Shown in pieces: positions 6,639-14,489 of a DNA stretch of 23,467 nucleotides. This DNA is from Deltaproteobacteria bacterium (GTDB taxonomy: Bacteria; Myxococcota_A; JAADFL01). A model generated the notes under the pieces. That model worked only from the letters and a program-made list of their open reading frames with translations, searched no databases and was not told the DNA's origin. The stretch covers positions 1 to 23,467 of the forward strand of contig JAADFL010000111.1 of NCBI GenBank assembly GCA_013152945.1. Reading direction: 5' to 3'. How positions within the stretch are numbered: the stretch's first letter is position 1; each line of letters starts with the position of its first letter. The position numbers and the translations under genes were made by a program.

Positions 6639-8918
6639 ATGCCGTCTATCAACAAACTCAAGTGGGGCGCAGTGGTTAGTTTTATCGTGGCAATGATTGT
6701 CATTCTTGGAGCAGGCATCTCTGCATATAGGCAGATGGCGCCTTATCCTGGAAAAGTGGTAGGCCCAAAAGGGGACACCCTGATGACCAGGGAGGACATC
6801 CTGGCCGGTCAGGATGTGTATCAGAAGTATGGCCTCATGGACCATGGCAGCGTATGGGGCCACGGGTCCCAGCGGGGGCCCGAGTTCTCGGCCCTTACAT
6901 TGCACAAGGTGGGAAAGGTTGTCCGCGGTGAGATTGCAAAGGAAAAGTACGGCAAGAAATTCTCCGGGCTTGTTCCCCTGGAGCAGAAAGTGGTTAATTT
7001 AAGGACAGGCGAGCACATAAAGAAAAATCGGTACGACGAGTCATCCGATGTACTTTATCTCACAAAAGAGCAAACGATTGCCTTTGAAAAGGTGGTGACG
7101 TACTGGAAGCAGGTCTTTGAAACAGGCCTGAAGGATTATGGAATTCTCCCAAACACGGTTTCGGGTGCCCTCGAGCGGGAAAACCTGGCCAAGTTCTTTT
7201 TCTGGACCGCCTGGGTGGCATCCACTGCAAGGCCTGGCGAGACCTATTCATATACCAACAACTGGCCGCACGATGAAACAGTGGGCAACAACGCACCTAC
7301 CTCCACTTACCTATGGAGTATCGGTGGAATACTATCCCTGTTCCTTGTGCTGGGTTTCTTTATCTGGTTCGTGCACCGTTACAAGATGTGGTATGGCGGG
7401 GCCAAGGGGCCCAGGCTGGCCGAGAAACTCATTGAAATGCCGCTTACGTCCAGCCAACGAAAGTCGGCGAAGTTCTTACTCGTCGTTATCCTGTTGTTTT
7501 TGACACAGACTTTATTCGGCGGGTTGCTGGCGCACTACACGGTCAGTCCGGGCAGCTTCTACATGGATTTCGTTGCGAACCTGATACCATATAGTTGGGC
7601 CAAGACATGGCACCTTCAGCTAGCGATTTTCTGGATTGCCACGACCTGGGTGGCATCTGCAATATACCTGGCCCCTATTATAGGAGGAAAGGAACCTAAA
7701 GGTCAGGGCGTACTGGTTCAAATATTGTTCGTAGCGATTATTTTGGTTGCAGTGGGAAGCTTGGCGGGCGAAGTGCTGGGTATCAAGGACAAGCTGGGTG
7801 ATTTTTGGTTTTGGTTCGGTCACCAGGGTTGGGAATTTCTGGAACTGGGCAGGGTATGGCAAATTCTGTTGTTCGTTGGCCTGATTGCCTGGCTTTTCAT
7901 TGTTTACCGGGCTGTGGCGAGCCACCTGAAAGCCAAGCACAATGACGAGTATTCATCTTTGATCTGGTTCTATGTTTTCTCTGCTGTCATGGTAGTGGCG
8001 TTCTTTGGGTTCGGCCTGTTTTACGGAAGGGGGACCCACCTTACCTTGGCTGATTACTGGCGTTGGTTCGTGGTACACATCTGGGTGGAGAGCATCTTCG
8101 AGTTTTTCGGCGTCGCCGTGATTTCTCTCCTCCTGGTAAGCATGGGCCTTGTGTCCGCCAAGTCCGCATTGAGGACCGCCTACTTTACTGCGGCGCTTAC
8201 GTTTCTTAGTGGAATAATCGGTACGGCCCACCATTACTACTGGTTCGGTGGACCGTCTTTTTGGGTTGGCATAGGCAGTGTGTTCTCGTCCATGGAGCCT
8301 GTCCCACTCTTCGGATTGGTTGTAAGAGCCTTGTTGGAGTACAAGGCAATTCGGGATGAGGGACGTGAGTTCCCATACAAGTGGCCCATGTACTTCCTGG
8401 TGGCATCATCGTTCTGGAATTTCCTTGGCGCAGGAGTGTTCGGGTTCCTTATCAACCTGCCGATAGTGAACTACTATGAACACGGCACGTATCTCACCAT
8501 GAACCACGCCCATGCAGCCATGTTCGGGACATACGGCATGCTTTCGATTGCACTGTTGCTGTTCTCATGGCGTGGCATGGTCAAGAAGGAATATTGGAGC
8601 GACAAGATACTGAAGGTCTCTTTTTACGGTCTAAACGTTGGCTTGCTTCTCCTCACGTTGGGAACCTTGTTTCCGGTCGGCATCATCCAAGCCTGGATCA
8701 GCTATGATCAGGGCTTGTGGATGGCAAGGGATGCCTCTTTCTTCCAAAAGGGTGCGATCACATTCCTGGGCCATGCAAGGATAATCGCGGACTCTGTGAT
8801 CATACTGCTGGGTGTAGTGCCTCTTGCTTACTTTCTTCTCACTACGTTCAATAAGCTAAAGCCAAAGGGTATTGCAGACGGTGAATCTGTGTGGAAGGAG
8901 CTGGGAGTCGATCTTTAG
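6639..8918 (+). CDS. norZ: Quinol-dependent nitric oxide reductase (qNOR)
   Basis: A 759-residue membrane enzyme that reduces two NO to N2O with electrons from quinol. After an N-terminal membrane anchor comes a soluble domain equivalent to NorC but without a CxxCH haem c motif, which marks the quinol type. The C-terminal NorB-like part has many membrane helices and all expected ligands: H325 (HLQLAIFW) and H625 for low-spin haem b, H623 for haem b3 (NHAHAAMFG), and H480, H531, H532 with E484 for the non-haem iron (HIWVE; AHHYYWFG). Length is normal. The ATG at 6639 follows AGGAGG by 5 nt; earlier in-frame starts lack a site. It is a single gene with a sigma-54-type promoter and a terminator-like hairpin after it. 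Likely role: NO detoxification or respiration. Confidence 0.93.
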   Translation: MPSINKLKWGAVVSFIVAMIVILGAGISAYRQMAPYPGKVVGPKGDTLMTREDILAGQDVYQKYGLMDHGSVWGHGSQRGPEFSALTLHKVGKVVRGEIAKEKYGKKFSGLVPLEQKVVNLRTGEHIKKNRYDESSDVLYLTKEQTIAFEKVVTYWKQVFETGLKDYGILPNTVSGALERENLAKFFFWTAWVASTARPGETYSYTNNWPHDETVGNNAPTSTYLWSIGGILSLFLVLGFFIWFVHRYKMWYGGAKGPRLAEKLIEMPLTSSQRKSAKFLLVVILLFLTQTLFGGLLAHYTVSPGSFYMDFVANLIPYSWAKTWHLQLAIFWIATTWVASAIYLAPIIGGKEPKGQGVLVQILFVAIILVAVGSLAGEVLGIKDKLGDFWFWFGHQGWEFLELGRVWQILLFVGLIAWLFIVYRAVASHLKAKHNDEYSSLIWFYVFSAVMVVAFFGFGLFYGRGTHLTLADYWRWFVVHIWVESIFEFFGVAVISLLLVSMGLVSAKSALRTAYFTAALTFLSGIIGTAHHYYWFGGPSFWVGIGSVFSSMEPVPLFGLVVRALLEYKAIRDEGREFPYKWPMYFLVASSFWNFLGAGVFGFLINLPIVNYYEHGTYLTMNHAHAAMFGTYGMLSIALLLFSWRGMVKKEYWSDKILKVSFYGLNVGLLLLTLGTLFPVGIIQAWISYDQGLWMARDASFFQKGAITFLGHARIIADSVIILLGVVPLAYFLLTTFNKLKPKGIADGESVWKELGVDL

Positions 8919-8968
8919 GGCCATACGCGCTTTCTCGTTCTTTCGAGCGGCAATGGTCTTGGCTTTTT
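8917..8968 (+). terminator. Terminator-like stem-loop after qNOR
   Basis: AGGGCCAT (8917-8924) pairs with ATGGTCTT (8953-8960) with two G-T pairs. The region between has further pairing (CTCG/CGAG), and GGCTTTTT follows. It overlaps the stop codon of the nitric oxide reductase gene. Confidence 0.45.
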
Positions 8969-8971
8969 GTA

Positions 8972-9014
8972 AGGCACTTGGTGCAGGCTGTCCAATGCTG
9001 CGAGGCACTTGGTG
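8972..9014. repeat. 12-bp direct repeat before the first radical SAM gene
   Basis: AGGCACTTGGTG occurs at 8972-8983 and again at 9003-9014, a spacing of 31 bp (about three helical turns). Both copies lie just upstream of the radical SAM gene that starts at 9076. They could be a protein-binding pair, but chance or local duplication is possible. Confidence 0.4.
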
Positions 9015-9075
9015 GATGTGTATAGCGGGTCAAAAACCCCTTGAACATGTGCATGATTAAGACTATACGTCTCAC

Positions 9076-10485
9076 ATGGCTCGCGTGGTCTTCGTCCAGG
9101 ACATTCATTACGAACAAATCGGAATAATGAGCCTTTCTGCGTACTTGAGGCAAGCCGGGCACAAGACGAGTCTGGTCATAGGCACGGGGAAAAGGGTTGC
9201 CAAGGCTGTTATCAAGGAGAAGCCAGACCTGGTTGCGCTCTCCGTGATGTCCTACCAGCGCGCATGGGCTAAAAACCTTGTGCAGGAGTTGAAGCGTCTC
9301 GGATTAAGGGCTCCAATTCTTGGGGGCGGGATACATCTTACTCAAAATCCCGATGATTACGCATTATTGGGTCTTGACTCTATTTGCAGGGGTGAAGGTG
9401 AGGAAGCTCTGCTCGAAGCGGTTCAAGTCATCGGGAATGGTCATGGCCTGGAAAGTGTTGCAAATTTCAGTGGGCCGGGTTTCAGTAATGCCCCAAGGCC
9501 GCTGATGCAAAACCTGGATGACCTGCCCTTTCTGGACAGGAGTATATATGAACGTTATTTGTTCTTCAGGGTGACCAGGGTGCGACAGGTCATGGCTTCG
9601 AGGGGCTGTCCCTTTTCGTGTCCGTACTGTCACAATGTTCACGTGCGTAGATTGTATCCCAAGGGTACACGCTGGGTCAGGATGTACAGCCCGGGCAGGG
9701 TGGTGGAAGAGCTGGAGGCTGTGAAAAAAGACTATTCTCCGGCGATATTCAGGTTTCAAGACGATCTTTTCGGCATGGATGTACATTGGCTGCATGAATT
9801 CCTGGAATTGTATAGGAGACGCGCGGTAGGTGTCTCTTTCCAGGTGCAGACACGCGCGGATACGCTGGATGAAGCAATGGTCAAAGAGCTTGCGGACGCC
9901 GGTTGCGTTACTGTTACCGTGGGCCTTGAAACAGGCGACGAGGGCTTGCGGAACAAGGTCCTGGGCAAGGGCGTCGCAGATGAAACGTACTTGAAGCTGG
10001 CCCAGGCCTGCAAGCGGTACGGACTCGGGTTCACTACAAATAACATGTTCGGGCTTCCCGGAGAGGGCGTGGACCAGGCCATCAAGACCGTATCTTTCAA
10101 TGCCAGGCTCAAAACAGCCAGGATGGACAATGATATATTCAAGCCGTATCGAGGGCTCGACCTCACGAAAAAGGCTATCTTGGACGGTCTTTTAAAAGAA
10201 GGAGACTTGGATCGCCTGGACGAGTCTGCATTCAAGATGCGGAGGAGTATCTTGCGTCATCCCGAGATACACAGGGTGGAAAACGTGCACAAGTTGTCCA
10301 TATTGGGTGCCAGGGTACCCGCATTGATACCGCTCCTGAGGCATCTGTCGCGGGTTCCTCCAAACCCGGTGTTCGATGGTCTCTTTCTCTTGACGGCTTT
10401 TACCGAGTATCTTAGGAATGACCTGTGGATAAACCCGGTTGAAACATTGTTGCGGTTGGTTCTGAACATACGTGCCGTCTTGTAG
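9076..10485 (+). CDS. B12-binding-type radical SAM protein (first of three)
   Basis: A 469-residue class B-type radical SAM protein. Residues 1-130 look like a cobalamin-binding Rossmann domain (strand VVFVQDIHYE, LGGGIHLT, then RGEGEEALLEAV), without the DxHxxG haem-like cobalamin ligand motif, as usual in this class. The radical SAM motif is C178-x3-C182-x2-C185 (SRGCPFSCPYC), followed by strands FRFQDDLFG and VGLETGDEG. These enzymes perform difficult methylations or rearrangements, often on lipids, tetrapyrroles or natural products; the substrate here is unknown. The ATG at 9076 is the first start after an in-frame stop, and no Shine-Dalgarno precedes it. Two paralogues follow in the same direction, suggesting one pathway. 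Confidence 0.85.
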   Translation: MARVVFVQDIHYEQIGIMSLSAYLRQAGHKTSLVIGTGKRVAKAVIKEKPDLVALSVMSYQRAWAKNLVQELKRLGLRAPILGGGIHLTQNPDDYALLGLDSICRGEGEEALLEAVQVIGNGHGLESVANFSGPGFSNAPRPLMQNLDDLPFLDRSIYERYLFFRVTRVRQVMASRGCPFSCPYCHNVHVRRLYPKGTRWVRMYSPGRVVEELEAVKKDYSPAIFRFQDDLFGMDVHWLHEFLELYRRRAVGVSFQVQTRADTLDEAMVKELADAGCVTVTVGLETGDEGLRNKVLGKGVADETYLKLAQACKRYGLGFTTNNMFGLPGEGVDQAIKTVSFNARLKTARMDNDIFKPYRGLDLTKKAILDGLLKEGDLDRLDESAFKMRRSILRHPEIHRVENVHKLSILGARVPALIPLLRHLSRVPPNPVFDGLFLLTAFTEYLRNDLWINPVETLLRLVLNIRAVL

Positions 10486-10489
10486 CACA

Positions 10490-10507
10490 TCAAGCAATAG
10501 TGCTTGA
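10490..10507. repeat. Short hairpin between radical SAM genes
   Basis: TCAAGCA and TGCTTGA are perfect reverse complements around ATAG. There is no T-run, so it is more likely an RNA processing or stabilising hairpin, or a binding site, than a terminator. Confidence 0.4.
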
Positions 10508-10536
10508 CAGGTAGTCGAGCGTGCAATTAGCATCCG

Positions 10537-11997
10537 TTGTCCATTAAGGTTGGTATCCTTTTTGGCGACGTGAGGCTAGTGATGGATGTTGTCCTGGGCT
10601 GCCCTTTTCCAAGGCCTTATGGGATCGACCTGGGCTTGGGATACCTTGCCACGGCCCTTAGGCGTAATGGCCTGGCGGTTGAGATAGAAGATTTATGCCG
10701 GCCGTTTTCAAGCCCCAAATCCTTTGCAGCCAAGGTGGCGGTATCGAGGCCAAAGGTCGTGGGGTTCAAGGTATGGACCCCTGCTTTGGGTCTTGTGAGG
10801 AAGTACGTGCGTGCTGTCAGGGAGGCTGTTCCCGGTGTGCAACTGATTGTCGGAGGTCCCCACGTAACCGCCGTGGGCAGGGGGGTGTTCGAGGATATTT
10901 CTTCCGGCGGTATCGACTATGCGTTCAGGGGCGAGGCAGAAGAAGGCCTGCCTGTCCTTGTTCGGGAAGTGCTTCGGGGAAAAAGTCCGAGGAAAAACGT
11001 GTTACAGGGAATACCCGGTCTAATCTGGCGGGATGAAGGCAGGGTGCGGAGTAATAGCCAGTCATTTGTCGAAAACCTGGATGATCTTGGCTCTCCTGCC
11101 TGGGACCTTTTCGACTTCGACAGGTACCATAATCTCAAGTCGTACAGCCTGTCCAGGGGTGGGACGTCAGGGATCAGTTGGTTCCATGTTCAGGCCACCA
11201 GGGGATGCCCAAATCACTGCACGTATTGCCTTGCCCCCCGGCTTGCAGGCTCAAGGCTTCGCAAGCACAGTCCGGGCGTCCTGGCCTCCCAGCTTGAGAA
11301 CCTGAGAAAAAGTCACGGGGTAACTCACGTAGCCTTTGCAGACGATAATTTAACCCAGGACCGTGAATATGCACTCTCTCTCTTCTCCAAAATAGGCGGT
11401 ACCGGCGTCTCGTGGGACTGTACTTCCAATGGCGTGGACTTTAGGACAATTGACCGGGAGCTTGTAAAGGCCATGATATCCGCCGGATGCACTGCGATTA
11501 CCTTTGGCGTGGAATCCGGCTCAGAGCATGTACTCAAGCTGATGAACCGGAATTACTCGCCAAAGGATGTGAAAAGGGCGATTAGAGAAGTCAGGGCTGC
11601 AGGGAACTTGTGGCTCGAGAGTTTTTTCATCATTGGATTTCCGGGAGAGACATCGAGGGATATTCTGGATACGTTGCACCTTGTCGCCACACTGGACGTG
11701 GACCAGGCGAACTTCAATCTGTTCACGCCTTGGCCGGGTATTCCAATAACCCGGAAATTACAGCGGGAGGGCAAGCTGTCCGAGGTGCTGCCGAGCCAGG
11801 CATGGTACGAGAAGCCTACGAAGTACAAGGGTTCACTGTCTCCTTGGCAGCAGGGTTTGTATTTTGTGGGTGCACACGTTGTATTTTATTCCAGGCCTTC
11901 GAGGCTGCTGCGTATTCTACATAAGCTCGGCCTGAAGGGAGTGATCGTTGGTGTCGACCTGGTCTTGTTGAATGTGTTCTTGAAGGCCAGGGATTAG
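10537..11997 (+). CDS. B12-binding-type radical SAM protein (second of three)
   Basis: A 486-residue paralogue of its neighbours. The N-terminal 150 residues form the B12-binding-like domain (IKVGILFGDV; DLGLGYLATALRRNG; LIVGGPHVTAV; FRGEAEEGLPVLV). The radical SAM cluster motif is C224-x3-C228-x2-C231 (ATRGCPNHCTYC), followed by AFADDNLTQD and FGVESGSEHVLKLM, typical strand motifs of the family. The chosen start is a TTG at 10537, only 9 bp after an in-frame stop and with no ribosome-binding site. It keeps the first beta strand; the GTG/ATG pair at 10579/10582 is the alternative but would remove that strand. The substrate is unknown; methylation or C-C bond chemistry is likely from the class. 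Confidence 0.83.
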   Translation: MSIKVGILFGDVRLVMDVVLGCPFPRPYGIDLGLGYLATALRRNGLAVEIEDLCRPFSSPKSFAAKVAVSRPKVVGFKVWTPALGLVRKYVRAVREAVPGVQLIVGGPHVTAVGRGVFEDISSGGIDYAFRGEAEEGLPVLVREVLRGKSPRKNVLQGIPGLIWRDEGRVRSNSQSFVENLDDLGSPAWDLFDFDRYHNLKSYSLSRGGTSGISWFHVQATRGCPNHCTYCLAPRLAGSRLRKHSPGVLASQLENLRKSHGVTHVAFADDNLTQDREYALSLFSKIGGTGVSWDCTSNGVDFRTIDRELVKAMISAGCTAITFGVESGSEHVLKLMNRNYSPKDVKRAIREVRAAGNLWLESFFIIGFPGETSRDILDTLHLVATLDVDQANFNLFTPWPGIPITRKLQREGKLSEVLPSQAWYEKPTKYKGSLSPWQQGLYFVGAHVVFYSRPSRLLRILHKLGLKGVIVGVDLVLLNVFLKARD

Positions 11998-12038
11998 CGA
12001 GGGCTTCACTTCAACTCCATTTCGTGGCACGGCCCTCG
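11998..12038. repeat. Inverted repeat after the second radical SAM gene
   Basis: CGAGGGC (11998-12004) pairs with GCCCTCG (12032-12038), and CGTGGCACG inside can form a smaller stem. No T-run follows, so termination is doubtful. The remaining bases up to 12133 show nothing else clear. Confidence 0.35.
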
Positions 12039-12133
12039 TGTATCGTCGCCTGTCTTGACAATGTACTCTCGGTTACGTTAATTACTTCAAGCTCTTTCGC
12101 TGCCCCGGGAGATATTTTGGGAGTTGCCGGCAA

Positions 12134-13603
12134 ATGAAGGTTCTTCTTGTCAGGCCAAAACCTTGGCTCGTGGACCATATATTAAACAAGCCATACCAGG
12201 ATAAGATGGACATATTATGGGTCAGGCGGTATCCGCCTGCAGGACTCGCCCATTGTGCGGCATTCCTGGAACAGGCAGGGCACGAGGTAAAAATAATAGA
12301 CGGCGAAACCCTTTGGCTGCCTGTCGAAGCTGCGCAGTATGAAGCCGGGAAGTTCAATCCGGACCTGGTAATAGGCCAGGTCAATTTCATGAACCCTGTC
12401 GACGATCATTTGTATGTCTCGTCAGTGGCCCGAACAGTAGGGGTTCCCCTGGTGTTGCGGGGGCACTTGGGGAGGAACTACCCGGAAGAAGCAGCTTTGA
12501 TGGACGGTGCAACAGGGGTTCTTACCGGAAAGGGCCTGGTATCCGCGGTTGATGTTGCGAATGTGCTGGAAAACGGAGGCGACCTGGCAACCGTGGCAGG
12601 GCTTGCATTCAGAAAAAATGATAAAGTTGTTATCACCGGGCCCGAGCGCTTGGGTGAACCAGACTCCTGGCCTTTACCGGCGCGTCATCTTTTGGACAAC
12701 GGCGCATACATGTGCCTTGCCGTGAGGCGGCATCCGTTTACCACTTTGCACGGTTCGGGAGGTTGTCCCCATAGGTGCGTGTATTGTATCGACTCCAAAA
12801 CACGGTACTGGGCCAGATCGCCGAAAAGCATTGTGCAGGAAATGGAAATCTGCCGGAAAGACCTGGGAATACGCGAGTTCTCTTTCCTGGACCCCATGTT
12901 CAATATTACCGAGGAAAGGACGGCACAGGTCTGCGAAGCGATAATCAAGTCAAAACTTGATATTTCATTTACCATAAAGGCGAGAGCCGATGTGATCGAC
13001 GGATCCATGGCAAAGCTGTTGGCCAGGGCCGGATGCACGAGGGTCGGAATAGGGATCGAGAGCGGCAGCGAAGAGGTACTCGGCGACCTGCACAGAGAGA
13101 TGAGCCTGGGAACGATTGAACGGGCGGTGCAGGCCCTCAAAGCAGCAGGGATAATGGTCATGGGTTACGTGCAGGTCGGCAACGTGGGTGAAACATGGAG
13201 TACTTTTTCAAGGACCATGGACTTTACCCTAGGCCTGAAACTCGACCTGATCGCAGTGGGTGTTACGATACCTTTGCCGGGAACGGAAATTCATCGCCGT
13301 CTCCTTGAAGAGGGCAGGCCCGATCCATGGCTGATTCGCTTGAGGGTGAAACCAGGGACGCCTGTGGATGCGGAATCCATGAGGCCGGCCGGTGTAGACG
13401 TGGGAAGAGAGAAACTCGAAGAGTGGCGGGATCTCTTGTACAAACGTTTTTTCATGCATCCTTCGTACATGCGTAACATTGTCTTTACCAGGCAACCATG
13501 GGTAAGTATGCATCGCCTGCCAAAGGTGGCTTGGACCAACTTTAGGACCCGGGCCAAGGGTTTCCTGGAGAAGCAGGTTTTCATACATGGCGGCATAGTA
13601 TGA
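12134..13603 (+). CDS. B12-binding-type radical SAM protein (third of three)
   Basis: A 489-residue protein. The B12-binding-like domain spans about 1-150 (MKVLLVRPKP; YPPAGLAHCAAFLEQAGHEV; PDLVIGQVNF). The radical SAM motif is C211-x3-C215-x2-C218 (GGCPHRCVYC), followed by SFLDPMFNIT and GIGIESGSEEVLGDL. An internal stretch 'LDLIAVGVTIPLPGTEIHRRL' type strand-turn near the C-terminus is a common feature of the class. GGGAG lies about 10 nt before the ATG, giving the best-supported start of the three. It lies 136 bp after the second copy, so it may have its own promoter. As with its paralogues the substrate is unknown. The presence of three related enzymes in a row suggests successive steps on one product. 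Confidence 0.85.
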   Translation: MKVLLVRPKPWLVDHILNKPYQDKMDILWVRRYPPAGLAHCAAFLEQAGHEVKIIDGETLWLPVEAAQYEAGKFNPDLVIGQVNFMNPVDDHLYVSSVARTVGVPLVLRGHLGRNYPEEAALMDGATGVLTGKGLVSAVDVANVLENGGDLATVAGLAFRKNDKVVITGPERLGEPDSWPLPARHLLDNGAYMCLAVRRHPFTTLHGSGGCPHRCVYCIDSKTRYWARSPKSIVQEMEICRKDLGIREFSFLDPMFNITEERTAQVCEAIIKSKLDISFTIKARADVIDGSMAKLLARAGCTRVGIGIESGSEEVLGDLHREMSLGTIERAVQALKAAGIMVMGYVQVGNVGETWSTFSRTMDFTLGLKLDLIAVGVTIPLPGTEIHRRLLEEGRPDPWLIRLRVKPGTPVDAESMRPAGVDVGREKLEEWRDLLYKRFFMHPSYMRNIVFTRQPWVSMHRLPKVAWTNFRTRAKGFLEKQVFIHGGIV

Positions 13604-13609
13604 GATGAT

Positions 13610-13650
13610 CCGGGACCGGCTTGAACATGAGTAACTTCCCATGGTCCCGG
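13610..13650 (+). terminator. Stem-loop between convergent genes
   Basis: CCGGGACC (13610-13617) and GGTCCCGG (13643-13650) are exact reverse complements around a 25-nt loop, just after the third radical SAM gene. A T-run is missing, so this is a weak terminator candidate serving the region where two genes converge. Confidence 0.35.
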
Positions 13651-13732
13651 AAGTGACATCAAAAAAAGTGCACATGGATTATTACGGCAGGTTTCATTGT
13701 AATATCAGACCTCGTCATAACAGGTATTGGCT

Positions 13733-14404
13733 CTAAAAAAGGTAAGGTACCAGTTTCTTTGTCCTTGCTGAATAATCCCTGTAGGCCTCACCCAATTTTC
13801 TCCTTAGTGCCAACTCCTCCCTGGCCATCCTGTGCGCCACCGAGGGAAGGCTCAGTGCCAGCGTGGCCAGGATTCCCGCCAGGCTTGCAGCAGCAAGGGA
13901 TGCTCCAAGAAGATATAGCAGGGACCCGGTGTAGGAAGGGTGTCTGATTAGTTTGTACGGGCCATTCTGTACGAGTCGATGCTCCTGGTGTACCTGCACC
14001 GTGAGCGTAAAAAACCTGCCCAATGTCTTGATTGCCCATGCTCTTAAAATGATTCCCAGTAATGCCATGCAGGCTCCCACGACCAGGCCTGTCTTGGCCC
14101 AGGCAGGATCAGGGTTGAACCAGGCCCTTTCCACAGCAGCCACAGGTATCGGAACCTGGACCGACAGCCAGATCCAGGCAGCATCCCTGGATCGCAGAGT
14201 TCCTGGTTTGAAAGGCTCCCTTGCAAGAGATTCGGCCAAGTCTTTGAGCAGGATTAAAATGCACAGTGCCGCTCCCCAGGGCAGGGCCGGGAAGTTCCAC
14301 GGCAATGTCCACGAGAGGATGGATAAAACCGCAATCCAGGCGGCCAGCCTGAAAGGGCTCGTGGCCAATGCCATTGCCCTGAAGGCGAGAGCACTCCTTT
14401 TCAA
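13733..14404 (-). CDS. Isoprenylcysteine carboxyl methyltransferase (ICMT/PEMT)-like membrane protein
   Basis: A 223-residue protein with about five hydrophobic segments (about 19-35, 42-54, 78-91, 106-121, 164-190). The C-terminal signature of the ICMT/PEMT group is present: NGPYKLIRHPSYTG at 147-160 (R-H-P-x-Y-x-G binds SAM), then the acidic pair E196-E197 and LGEAYRDYSARTKKLVP. These enzymes methylate lipids, prenylated thiols or small hydrophobic molecules at the membrane; the bacterial substrates are mostly unknown. The start is a TTG at 14404 with GGGAGG 4 nt upstream. It begins 85 nt after the GlyA-GcvT fusion gene on the same strand and may share its transcript. Confidence 0.75.
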   Translation of the reverse strand: MKRSALAFRAMALATSPFRLAAWIAVLSILSWTLPWNFPALPWGAALCILILLKDLAESLAREPFKPGTLRSRDAAWIWLSVQVPIPVAAVERAWFNPDPAWAKTGLVVGACMALLGIILRAWAIKTLGRFFTLTVQVHQEHRLVQNGPYKLIRHPSYTGSLLYLLGASLAAASLAGILATLALSLPSVAHRMAREELALRRKLGEAYRDYSARTKKLVPYLF

Positions 14405-14489
14405 TCATCCTCCCACGGCGGTGATGCAACCGGATATTGTCATGGGTCGTTCAGCTCTTTCTTTGGTTAATATGAAGCCGCATTGCTAT

